Shown here: one piece after another, positions 49,627-57,466 of the stretch
Layout of the letters: each line of letters starts with the position of its first letter
How positions within the stretch are numbered: the stretch's first letter is position 1
Source: Tamlana sp. 2_MG-2023
GTDB lineage: Bacteria; Bacteroidota; Bacteroidia; Flavobacteriales; Flavobacteriaceae
Direction: 5' to 3'
Assembly: GCF_030548465.1 (NCBI RefSeq)
Contig: NZ_JAUOSF010000002.1
Span: forward strand, 1-64,000
DNA length: 64,000 nt
Translations under genes and position numbers: made by a program
The notes under the pieces: model-generated
What the model was told of the DNA's origin: nothing
The model's input: only the letters and a program-made list of their open reading frames with translations
The model's database searches: none

Positions 49627-50598
49627 ATGCTAATTAAAAAACAGATTTCCACAATTGCAATGTGCTTATTATTAAGTTTTAGCTTTTTAACATCATGTAG
49701 TAGTGATGATGATGGTAATGAAGAGCCCATGTCGAACACCATAGTAGATCTAGCTGTTGCAACACCAGATTTAAGCATTTTAGTTGCAGCTTTGGAGCGC
49801 GCAGATTTAGTGGATGCATTAAATGGAGATGGACCTTTTACTGTATTTGCGCCTAATAATGCTGCATTTCAAGATTTATTAGATTCTAACCCAGATTGGG
49901 ATGGATTAGACGATATTCCAGTGTCAACTTTAAAATCGGTGTTACTATTTCATGTTTTGAATGCTGAAGTTATGGCTTCCGATTTATCGGACACCTATGT
50001 GAAAACCATGGCTATGGGACCGAATGACGAGGCTTTATCGTTACAAGTAGAAACTACTGGAGCAGTAGAGTTTAATGGAGATTCTAAACCTATCACTACT
50101 GATATTGAAGCTTCTAATGGTGTGATTCATACCATTGATAAAGTGATGCTTCCTCCAAATATTGTAACACTGGCCTTAAATAATGCAGGTTTTTCAACTC
50201 TTGTAGCTGCTTTAACAGATAGCAGACATACCACAGATTTTGTATCTGTACTTTCAGGAAACGGTCCGTTTACGGTTTTTGCACCAACAAATGATGCTTT
50301 TCAGGCTTTATTAGATTCTAATGCGGCATGGAATGGATTAGGAGATATTCCAATAGCAACTTTAGACGCTGTTTTAAAATATCATGTCGTTAATGGTGCT
50401 AATGTTCAATCTGATCAATTGTCTAACGGAGATATTACGATGTTAAGTGGAGGTATGATTACTATAGATTTATCTAGTGGTGCGCAAATCATGACATCAA
50501 GTGGTCAAACAGTTGATATTATTGTTGGTGATGCTACTAGTGATGTGCAAGGAACAAATGGTGTTATTCATGCAGTAAATATGGTGCTTTTACCGTAA
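49627..50598 (+). CDS. Lipoprotein with two fasciclin (FAS1) domains
   Basis: This is a 323-aa lipoprotein with lipobox FLTSC (Cys24) followed by SSDDDGNEEP. Two FAS1 repeats follow: one from about 40 to 178 (IVDLAVATPDLSILVAALERADL, GPFTVFAPNNAAFQDLL, NGVIHTIDKVMLP) and one from about 182 to 323 (IVTLALNNAGFSTLVAALTDS, GPFTVFAPTNDAFQALL, NGVIHAVNMVLLP). They are clearly internal duplicates. FAS1 domains mediate adhesion in many systems, but a related FAS1 fold binds carotenoids in algal and insect-associated proteins. As first gene of the carotenoid operon, 51 bases before crtI, a surface carotenoid-binding role is possible but only inferred. Confidence 0.9.
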   Translation: MLIKKQISTIAMCLLLSFSFLTSCSSDDDGNEEPMSNTIVDLAVATPDLSILVAALERADLVDALNGDGPFTVFAPNNAAFQDLLDSNPDWDGLDDIPVSTLKSVLLFHVLNAEVMASDLSDTYVKTMAMGPNDEALSLQVETTGAVEFNGDSKPITTDIEASNGVIHTIDKVMLPPNIVTLALNNAGFSTLVAALTDSRHTTDFVSVLSGNGPFTVFAPTNDAFQALLDSNAAWNGLGDIPIATLDAVLKYHVVNGANVQSDQLSNGDITMLSGGMITIDLSSGAQIMTSSGQTVDIIVGDATSDVQGTNGVIHAVNMVLLP

Positions 50599-50649
50599 TA
50601 ATTAAGAGAACGTTTATTTAAGTAGAACATTTAATTAAAGAAGAAAACA

Positions 50650-52131
50650 TTGAAAAAAAGCATCTACATCATTGGTTCGGGTTTTTCAGCCTTATCAGCC
50701 TCATGTTATCTTGCACAAGCTAGGTATCAAGTGATTGTTTTGGAAAAAAACAAAACGATAGGAGGTCGAGCAAGACAGTTGTTAAAAAACGGATTTACTT
50801 TCGATATTGGCCCAACTTGGTATTGGATGCCGGATGTTTTTGAGAAATTCTTTGCAGATTTTGGTAAAAAGCCTTCAGATTTTTATGAGTTAGAAAAATT
50901 GACACCTGCCTATCAAGTCTATTTTGATAAAGCCGATTCTATTACGATTCCAGGAAATCTCGAGGATATTTATAAGGTTTTTGAAGAAGAAGAAAAAGGC
51001 AGTTCAAAACATCTGAAGGCTTTTCTTAAATCTGCCGCTTATAATTATGATGTGTCTATAAATGATTTGGTTTATAAACCGGGTGCTTCGCCTTTAGAAT
51101 TGGTGACTCCAGTAACGATAGGTAAAATTACTCAGTTTTTTTCAACCATAAGAAAGCAAGTTAGAAAGCATATTAAGAGTAAAAAACTCATTCAAATCTT
51201 AGAATTCCCTGTGTTATTTCTTGGTGCTAAGCCAAGTAACACCCCTGCTTTTTACAATTTTATGAATTATGCAGATTTCGGATTAGGAACTTGGCATCCT
51301 AAAGGCGGTATGTATAAAGTTATAGAGGCCATGGTTGATTTAGCAACATCGCTGGGTGTTGAATTTCGAACAGAAGCCAATGTTCAGGAAATTAAAGTAA
51401 ATACTGAAGGCCAGGTAAATGGACTTGTGGTAAATGATGAGTTAATCGAAACGAAAATGGTTTTAAGTGGTGCCGATTACCATCATACAGAAACCTTGTT
51501 ACCCGAATCATTTAGGCAATACACAGAAAAATACTGGGATAATAAAGTCTTTGCGCCATCCTCGCTATTGTTTTATGTGGGCTTTGATAAAAAGCTGGAT
51601 CATGTAAGTCATCATACACTTTTTTTTGACACCGATTTTGATGAGCACGCTAAAACAATTTATGATGATCCAAGCTGGCCAGAAAAGCCATTATTTTATG
51701 CCAGTTTTCCCTCTATTACCGACGCTAGTTTTGCTCCAGAAAATCAGGAAGCTGCAACTTTTTTAATTCCGTTGGCTCCTGGTATTAAAGATACGCCTAA
51801 AATTCGTGAGCATTATTTCAAACTCATTATAGATAGGTTAGAGAAACTTACCAATCAGAAGGTTGAAGCGCATATTCTGTTTAAAGAAAGTTTCTGTGTA
51901 AACGATTTTATAAAAGACTACAATTCATATAAAGGTAATGCCTACGGATTGGCAAATATTCTAACACAAACAGCTTTTTTAAGACCAAAAATTAAAAGTA
52001 AAAAAGTGACAGGCTTATTTTTTACAGGTCAACTAACGGTTCCTGGTCCCGGGGTTCCTCCATCATTAATTTCGGGTAAAATAGCCTCAGATTCAATTTT
52101 AAAAACTTACAGGAATGAAACAATTATTTGA
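50650..52131 (+). CDS. crtI: Phytoene desaturase
   Basis: This is a 493-aa FAD-dependent desaturase converting phytoene to lycopene. The N-terminal dinucleotide fold is IYIIGSGFSALSASCYLAQ (residues 5-23) with VLEKNKTIGGRARQLLKNGFTFDIGPTWYWMPDVFEKFF (30-68), the CrtI signature; the C-terminal FAD motif TGLFFTGQLTVPGPGVPPSLISGKIAS is intact. No ATG precedes the fold, so TTG 50650 is the start. The stop overlaps the crtB start by 17 bases. The usual CrtI length fits. Confidence 0.95.
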   Translation: MKKSIYIIGSGFSALSASCYLAQARYQVIVLEKNKTIGGRARQLLKNGFTFDIGPTWYWMPDVFEKFFADFGKKPSDFYELEKLTPAYQVYFDKADSITIPGNLEDIYKVFEEEEKGSSKHLKAFLKSAAYNYDVSINDLVYKPGASPLELVTPVTIGKITQFFSTIRKQVRKHIKSKKLIQILEFPVLFLGAKPSNTPAFYNFMNYADFGLGTWHPKGGMYKVIEAMVDLATSLGVEFRTEANVQEIKVNTEGQVNGLVVNDELIETKMVLSGADYHHTETLLPESFRQYTEKYWDNKVFAPSSLLFYVGFDKKLDHVSHHTLFFDTDFDEHAKTIYDDPSWPEKPLFYASFPSITDASFAPENQEAATFLIPLAPGIKDTPKIREHYFKLIIDRLEKLTNQKVEAHILFKESFCVNDFIKDYNSYKGNAYGLANILTQTAFLRPKIKSKKVTGLFFTGQLTVPGPGVPPSLISGKIASDSILKTYRNETII

Positions 52132-52957
52132 TGATGTTTCTTACTCGTGCAGTAAGTTAGTCACCCAGAAATACAGTACATCGTTTACTTTAGCAACTAG
52201 AATGTTGGCGCCTAAAATACGGGCAGACATCTATAATATTTATGGTTTCGTTCGCTTTGCCGATGAAATAGTAGACTCCTTTCACGATTACAACAAAGAG
52301 CAATTATTTTTAGAGTTTGAGAACGAATATTATGAGTCAAAATCTAGAGGCATCAGTCTTAACCCGATTATAAATTCATTTATTCATACGGTTAATAAAT
52401 ATGATATTCCAGATGACTTGGTAAGGGCTTTTTTAAAGAGTATGAAAGCAGATTTGTATAAAACCAGATATGTTTCTGATGATGAGTACAAAGCTTATAT
52501 TTATGGTTCTGCAGACGTTGTAGGGCTTATGTGTTTAAAGGTTTTTGTAAATGGTGACCAAGAAAAATACGATGCGCTTAAATTTGCAGCCATGCGCTTG
52601 GGGTCTGCCTTTCAAAAAGTGAATTTTTTACGTGATTTAAAAGATGACTATGAAGTTTTAAATCGCTCATATTTTCCAAACATAAATTTTTCATCTTTAG
52701 ACGATAGCTCTAAAGAGTCAATTATTAAAGAAATTGAGGAAGATTTCGATTTTGCTTTCCAAAACGGGGTTTTAAAACTTCCTGTTGAAGCTAAATTTGG
52801 AGTTTATATGGCTTATCGTTATTATTTAAGGTTACTTAAAAAATTAAAAAACGTATCTTTTTCTGAGATTATGGAAACTCGAATTAGGGTTTCTAATACG
52901 ATGAAAATAAATTTGTTAGCAAGAAGCTACGTGAAGTATAAATTAAATATCATTTAA
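52115..52957 (+). CDS. crtB: Phytoene synthase
   Basis: This is a 280-aa head-to-head prenyl synthase joining two geranylgeranyl diphosphates. The two Asp-rich Mg sites are FADEIVDSF (residues 48-56, DxxxD) and LRDLKDDYEVLNRSYFP (near 170-186), with YSTSFTLATRMLAPKIRADIYNIYGFVR in front and GSADVVGLMCLKVFV in the middle. The length is typical. The start lies within crtI and the stop overlaps the next gene by one base (TAATG). Confidence 0.95.
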   Translation: MKQLFDDVSYSCSKLVTQKYSTSFTLATRMLAPKIRADIYNIYGFVRFADEIVDSFHDYNKEQLFLEFENEYYESKSRGISLNPIINSFIHTVNKYDIPDDLVRAFLKSMKADLYKTRYVSDDEYKAYIYGSADVVGLMCLKVFVNGDQEKYDALKFAAMRLGSAFQKVNFLRDLKDDYEVLNRSYFPNINFSSLDDSSKESIIKEIEEDFDFAFQNGVLKLPVEAKFGVYMAYRYYLRLLKKLKNVSFSEIMETRIRVSNTMKINLLARSYVKYKLNII

Positions 52958-53394
52958 TGACATTATTTCTTTTCCATATATTTATGATGCTTGTACCAAA
53001 TATGAATGCGCCAGATTTTATTGAGGAATATCATGCGGCTTTAACTAAAGAAAAAGAGCAGCAATTTATTGCTAAGTATGAAAGTAGCAGTAATATTGAT
53101 ATTCAAGCATATGTGATTTCATTTAAAATGAAGCAAGCAAAATATGAGCTGATGCCTTGGAATAAAATGAAAGTTTTTAGTACGTATAAAAATCAATTAG
53201 AAAAGCTCATTTCTGAACATTCTGAAAATGTACATTTAAGATATGTTCGATTAGTCATTCAAGAAAATGTACCGGTAATTTTAAATTATAGTTCCGACAT
53301 TGAAAATGATAAAGCCTATTTAATTAAAATGATGAAACTTCAAGATAATACCGATTATCTTGATCCTTACATCTCAAAAAATACGTCAATATGA
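52957..53394 (+). CDS. Uncharacterised protein between crtB and crtZ
   Basis: This is a 145-aa protein of unknown family. Residues 1-17 look like a signal peptide or short membrane segment (MTLFLFHIFMMLVPNMNA). The rest is predicted helical: PDFIEEYHAALTKEKEQQFIAKYES, AYVISFKMKQAKYELMPWNKMKVFSTYKNQLEKLISEHSENVHLRYVRLVIQENVPVIL. Exported, TPR-free helical hypotheticals of this type sit in the same position in other flavobacterial crt clusters, as far as I recall. The tight junctions (TAATG with crtB, four-base overlap with crtZ) mean that it is expressed with the pathway. Role unknown. Confidence 0.75.
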   Translation: MTLFLFHIFMMLVPNMNAPDFIEEYHAALTKEKEQQFIAKYESSSNIDIQAYVISFKMKQAKYELMPWNKMKVFSTYKNQLEKLISEHSENVHLRYVRLVIQENVPVILNYSSDIENDKAYLIKMMKLQDNTDYLDPYISKNTSI

Positions 53395-53846
53395 ACGGAT
53401 TTGTTTTTTTAGCGATTACACTTTTAACCTTCGTTGTTATGGAAGGTGTGACTTGGTGTACGCATAAATATGTCATGCATGGTTTTGGTTGGTTTTTGCA
53501 TGAAGACCATCATCAACCAGGTTATCCGCATGCTTTCGAGAAAAATGATGCCTTTTTTGTTGTTTTTGCAATTCCTAGTATTCTATTGTTTTACTTCGGA
53601 ATTAGACCAGAATTAAACGTCCTTTTCTTTATCGGATTAGGGATTTTCTGTTACGGAGTCGCTTATTTTTTAATTCATGATGTATTGATTCATAAACGGT
53701 TTAATTGGTTTAAAAACACAAAAAATCAGTACCTAAAAGGTTTGCGAAAAGCACATAGAATACACCATAAACATTTAGATAAACCCGATGGTGAATGTTT
53801 TGGTATGTTGTTCGTGCCTTTTAAATATTTTAAGAAATCACAGTGA
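53391..53846 (+). CDS. crtZ: Beta-carotene hydroxylase (sterol desaturase fold)
   Basis: This is a 151-aa di-iron hydroxylase that adds 3-OH groups to beta-carotene to give zeaxanthin. The His clusters are intact: HKYVMH (residues 25-30), HEDHH (37-41), HDVLIHKR (near 103-110) and HRIHHKH (near 126-132). Four hydrophobic helices surround them. It overlaps the preceding hypothetical by four bases and the next gene by four bases. Confidence 0.93.
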   Translation: MNGFVFLAITLLTFVVMEGVTWCTHKYVMHGFGWFLHEDHHQPGYPHAFEKNDAFFVVFAIPSILLFYFGIRPELNVLFFIGLGIFCYGVAYFLIHDVLIHKRFNWFKNTKNQYLKGLRKAHRIHHKHLDKPDGECFGMLFVPFKYFKKSQ

Positions 53847-54538
53847 ATATATACTTGTATTTAATTCTAAACTTAGGAAGCTTAAGCATCCCGCTGCTTT
53901 ATAGTATTTTTGAGAAAAAATTTCATTTCATTCAGTATTTTAAAGCAGCATGTTTTAGTATACTGATTGTAGCTGTTCCTTTTTTAATTTGGGATGCCTT
54001 ATTTACAAAAATGGGGATTTGGGGTTTTAATCCAGATTACCATTTGTCATATTTGGTTTTTAACATGCCCTTTGAAGAATGGTTGTTTTTCTTTTGTATT
54101 CCTTATGCTTGTTTGTTTACTTACGAAGTGATTCGGTTTTATTTTCCTAACTTCAAATTATCAAAAGCGGCAACGATACTAGTTGGTTTGCAGTTATTAA
54201 TTCTAACAGGGACTTTGCTGATTTTCAATTTCGGAAAATGGTACACTACTGTTAACTTCATGTTTTTTATCATTTTAACTTTATACGGACTAAAATATCA
54301 CCTAGAAACCTTAAGATCCTATGTGCCAGTGTTTGCAATAATTTTAGTGCCATTTTTTTTAGTGAACGGGGTGCTTACTGGTAGTTTTATTGAATCACCT
54401 GTTGTTTGGTATGATGATTCTGAAAATCTAGGTTTTCGTTTGTTTACGATTCCTTTTGAAGATGTTTTTTACGCTTTTAATATGTTGTTTTCTGTGCAAT
54501 TAATTTTTAATTTTTTTAAAAGAAAATACCATGCTTAA
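53843..54538 (+). CDS. Lycopene beta-cyclase, CrtYcd fused type
   Basis: This is a 231-aa membrane protein with about six to seven helices. It has two copies of the CrtYc/CrtYd signature PxE(E/D)xxF: PFEEWLFFF (near residue 72) and PFEDVFYAF (near 211), so both halves of the heterodimeric cyclase are in one chain. It closes the rings of lycopene to beta-carotene, the substrate for crtZ. The start is GTG at 53843, overlapping the crtZ stop (GTGA); the end overlaps tspO by eight bases. Confidence 0.92.
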   Translation: MNIYLYLILNLGSLSIPLLYSIFEKKFHFIQYFKAACFSILIVAVPFLIWDALFTKMGIWGFNPDYHLSYLVFNMPFEEWLFFFCIPYACLFTYEVIRFYFPNFKLSKAATILVGLQLLILTGTLLIFNFGKWYTTVNFMFFIILTLYGLKYHLETLRSYVPVFAIILVPFFLVNGVLTGSFIESPVVWYDDSENLGFRLFTIPFEDVFYAFNMLFSVQLIFNFFKRKYHA

Positions 54539-55004
54539 TAATAAATACATTCGATTTATAATCTTTGTAACGGCTAATTTTTTAGCCTTAGGTGTTGGCG
54601 TTATTTTGATGGATAATGGTCCGCAATCCGAGTGGTACACTTCGCTTAATCAAGCACCATGGACGCCTCCTAATTGGGTTTTTGGTGCTGCATGGTTTAC
54701 GATTATGTTTCTCTTTTCGTTTTATATGACGACGTTGAGCTTTCAATTTCAGCTATTAAATAAATATCTAGTATCAATATATAGTTTGCAATGGATTTTA
54801 AATGTGAGTTGGAATTATATATTCTTCAATAAACAGGAGGTTTTCATTGGATTGATAGTAATTACTTTACTCTGGTTACTAATTGGATATTTTACCTTCA
54901 AATTCATTAAAAAACTGCATTGGTATACACTATTAGTTCTACCTTATTTAATTTGGATGAGCATTGCAACCAGTTTGAATGCCTATATATTATTCAATAA
55001 TTAA
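54531..55004 (+). CDS. tspO: TspO/MBR family protein
   Basis: This is a 157-aa five-helix tryptophan-rich membrane protein. Typical blocks are WYTSLNQAPWTPPNWVFGAAWFTIMFLFSFYMT (residues 36-68) and QWILNVSWNYIFFNKQEVFIGLIVI (near 83-107), with WMSIATSLNAYI at the end. TspO binds porphyrins and related tetrapyrroles and in Rhodobacter tunes photopigment gene expression to oxygen and light. Its place in the carotenoid operon fits a photo-oxidative stress role. Confidence 0.93.
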   Translation: MLNNKYIRFIIFVTANFLALGVGVILMDNGPQSEWYTSLNQAPWTPPNWVFGAAWFTIMFLFSFYMTTLSFQFQLLNKYLVSIYSLQWILNVSWNYIFFNKQEVFIGLIVITLLWLLIGYFTFKFIKKLHWYTLLVLPYLIWMSIATSLNAYILFNN

Positions 55005-55013
55005 ATCACCCAC

Positions 55014-56432
55014 ATGAAAATTCTCGTTACAGGAACTACTGGTTATATTGCAAAACGTTTAATACCGATTTTGCTCGAAAATAGCCATACTTTAGTTTGT
55101 TGTGTGCGAGATTTAAATAGAACACCTTCAGAATTTAATAAACATCCTTCAGTTGAATTTTTAGAAATTGATTTTTTAAAGCCTTCAGAAGTCAAATTTC
55201 CTGAAGACTTAGATGCCGCATATTATCTCATTCATTCCATGTCTTCAAGCGGGTCTGATTTTGAAGATTTAGAGAAAACCTGCGCTGAGAACTTTAAAAG
55301 TCTTATTGAACGCACATCATGTAAGCAAGTGCTTTATTTAAGTGGTATTGTAAATGCTGATGCTTTATCTAAACATCTAAAATCACGGCTTCAGGTTGAA
55401 GAAACTTTGCATTCCGATAATTATAATTTAACAACCTTTAGAGCAGGGATTATTGTAGGAAGTGGGAGTGCATCTTTTGAAATTATAAGAGACCTGGTTG
55501 AAAAATTACCAGTAATGGTTACACCTAAATGGTTAAATACAAAAACGCAACCCATTGCCATTCGTGATGTTCTAAGTTTTTTAGAAAAGGCATTAGGTCA
55601 TGAAAAAACATATAATAAATCATTTGATATTTGTGGTCCTGAAATTCTAACTTACAAGACCATGTTACTTCAATTTGCCGAAGTTAGAGGTTTCAAACGT
55701 TACATCATGACTTTACCGGTTTTGACTCCAAAACTGTCTTCGTATTGGTTGTATTTCGTGACTTCAACCTCGTTTAAATTGGCACAAGCTTTAGTTGATA
55801 GTATGAAAGTTGAAGTGATTGCTAAACCCAGTAATGTCAATACCATTATAGGTGTAAATCCTATAGATTATAAAACTTCTGTTGCATTGGCGTTTCAAAT
55901 TATAGAGCAAAATACAGTGGTGTCTAGTTGGAAAGATGCCATTAGTAGTGGCGTTTTTCATGATCAGTTGAGTGAGCATGTTCGAATACCGCAATTTGGC
56001 TGTTTTAAAGATGTACGTTCTAGAAAGATTAAAAATGAAGCACAGACCATGCTTAAAATATGGTCCATTGGTGGTAAAAATGGATGGTATAAACTTAACG
56101 GCTTATGGAAGCTTAGAGGATTTATAGATCAAATATTTGGAGGTGTTGGTTTGCGTAGAGGTAGGAGGGATGATTCAGACTTAAGAGCTGGGGATGCTTT
56201 AGATTTTTGGCGGGTTTTATTGGCAGATAAAGAACAGAAAAGATTATTGCTTTTTGCTGAAATGAAACTACCTGGAGAAGCTTGGTTAGAGTTTGAAATT
56301 ATTGAAGGAACCTTACATCAGCGGGCCGTTTTTAGACCAAAAGGGCTTTTAGGAAGAATGTATTGGTACGCCGTACTACCTTTTCATGCTTTTGTGTTTA
56401 AAGGAATGATTGATGAATTAGTGGCTACTTGA
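55014..56432 (+). CDS. SDR family NAD(P)-binding oxidoreductase with C-terminal DUF2867
   Basis: This is a 472-aa protein. The N-terminal 300 residues are an atypical extended SDR: ILVTGTTGYIAKRLIPIL (GxxGxxG, residues 3-20), YYLIHSMSS (near 70-78), LYLSGIVN. The C-terminal 150 residues (VRIPQFGCFKDVRSRKI, WRVLLADKEQKRLLLFAEMKLPGEAWLEFEI) form a DUF2867-like lipocalin or helix-grip domain. Proteins of this build often lie next to photolyase and carotenoid genes in diverse bacteria; the substrate is not known. It starts 9 bases after tspO and overlaps the CIA30 gene by four bases. Confidence 0.88.
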   Translation: MKILVTGTTGYIAKRLIPILLENSHTLVCCVRDLNRTPSEFNKHPSVEFLEIDFLKPSEVKFPEDLDAAYYLIHSMSSSGSDFEDLEKTCAENFKSLIERTSCKQVLYLSGIVNADALSKHLKSRLQVEETLHSDNYNLTTFRAGIIVGSGSASFEIIRDLVEKLPVMVTPKWLNTKTQPIAIRDVLSFLEKALGHEKTYNKSFDICGPEILTYKTMLLQFAEVRGFKRYIMTLPVLTPKLSSYWLYFVTSTSFKLAQALVDSMKVEVIAKPSNVNTIIGVNPIDYKTSVALAFQIIEQNTVVSSWKDAISSGVFHDQLSEHVRIPQFGCFKDVRSRKIKNEAQTMLKIWSIGGKNGWYKLNGLWKLRGFIDQIFGGVGLRRGRRDDSDLRAGDALDFWRVLLADKEQKRLLLFAEMKLPGEAWLEFEIIEGTLHQRAVFRPKGLLGRMYWYAVLPFHAFVFKGMIDELVAT

Positions 56433-56944
56433 AAAACAGAATAATGATTAAAAATAAGGATATCGAAATTTTTAATTTTAACATACATGTAAACCCAAAC
56501 AAATGGTATCAAATCAGTGATACTGTTATGGGTGGTGTTTCTAATTCTAGCATTTTAGTTAATGAAAATGGTCATGGTGTATTTTCCGGAAATGTATCGC
56601 AGGAAAATAATGGCGGGTTTACAATGACACGTTTGCCTGTAAAAATAAACATCACAGCGCATCATACAAAAATAGAGTTACACCTAATTGGTGATGGTAA
56701 AACGTATCAGTTTAGAGTAAAATCTACACGTACTCAGTTTTATTGGTATATACAGCCTTTTGAAGCTAAAAAAGGCAAACAGAAGGTAGAACTTCTTCTA
56801 AAAGATTTTTATCCATCTTATCGCGGTAATACATTGAAATTAGATAATTTTTCGGCAGATTCCATAAAGGAAATAGCTTTTTTTATTGGGAACAAAAAAG
56901 ACGAATCTTTCAATTTAGTTATTGATAAAATTTTATTGAAATAA
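56429..56944 (+). CDS. CIA30 family protein
   Basis: This is a 171-aa (or 166-aa) beta-rich protein with the CIA30/NDUFAF1-like fold: WYQISDTVMGGVSNSSILVNENGHGVFSGNVSQENNGGFTMTRL (residues 26-69) is the diagnostic D-x-V-M-GG-x-S block, and FRVKSTRTQFYWYIQPFE follows. In mitochondria the family aids complex I assembly; bacterial members are of unknown role and sometimes lie near photolyase genes. TTG 56429 overlaps the preceding stop; ATG 56444 is an alternative start. It lies between SDR and SRPBCC genes. Confidence 0.85.
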   Translation: MKNRIMIKNKDIEIFNFNIHVNPNKWYQISDTVMGGVSNSSILVNENGHGVFSGNVSQENNGGFTMTRLPVKINITAHHTKIELHLIGDGKTYQFRVKSTRTQFYWYIQPFEAKKGKQKVELLLKDFYPSYRGNTLKLDNFSADSIKEIAFFIGNKKDESFNLVIDKILLK

Positions 56945-56980
56945 TAAACATGTCAGTTATAAAACTTAAGTGAAGTTAAT

Positions 56981-57466
56981 ATGATGCTATTCAAAAAACA
57001 TTCAGGAATATACACGCTTTATACGGAACAAACTTTAAATATTTCGTTAGAAGAAGCTTGGTCATTTTTTAGTGATCCGAAAAATTTGGCAAAAATTACG
57101 CCTCCAAAAATGGGTTTTGAAATCACTTCAGAAGTAGATAAAACAGCTTATCCCGGACAAATAATAACCTATAATATAGGTGTTCTGCCTGGGGTTCTAC
57201 AAAGTTGGGTTACTGAAATAACCGAAGTGAAAAGGCATGAATTTTTTATAGATGAACAACGCTTTGGTTCTTACAAAATGTGGCATCATGAACATTTTTT
57301 TGAAAGACTTTTTAACGGGAAAACGCTCATGCGAGATAAGGTGTCTTATAAATTACCATTTGGTTTTTTAGGGCGTTTAGCGCATCGTGTGTATGTGAAA
57401 AATGAATTAAAAACTATTTTCAATTATAGATTTAGCATCTTAGAAGCACGATTCAATGGAGAATAA
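56981..57466 (+). CDS. SRPBCC (START/polyketide cyclase-like) family protein
   Basis: This is a 161-aa single-domain protein of helix-grip fold: LYTEQTLNISLEEAWSFFSDPKNLAKITPPKMGFEIT (residues 12-48), then SWVTEITEVKRHEFFIDEQRFGSYKMWHHEHFFE (near 74-107) and a C-terminal helix. Members often lie immediately upstream of photolyase genes and may bind a hydrophobic ligand. Its end overlaps the photolyase start by 11 bases, so translation is coupled. Confidence 0.88.
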   Translation: MMLFKKHSGIYTLYTEQTLNISLEEAWSFFSDPKNLAKITPPKMGFEITSEVDKTAYPGQIITYNIGVLPGVLQSWVTEITEVKRHEFFIDEQRFGSYKMWHHEHFFERLFNGKTLMRDKVSYKLPFGFLGRLAHRVYVKNELKTIFNYRFSILEARFNGE

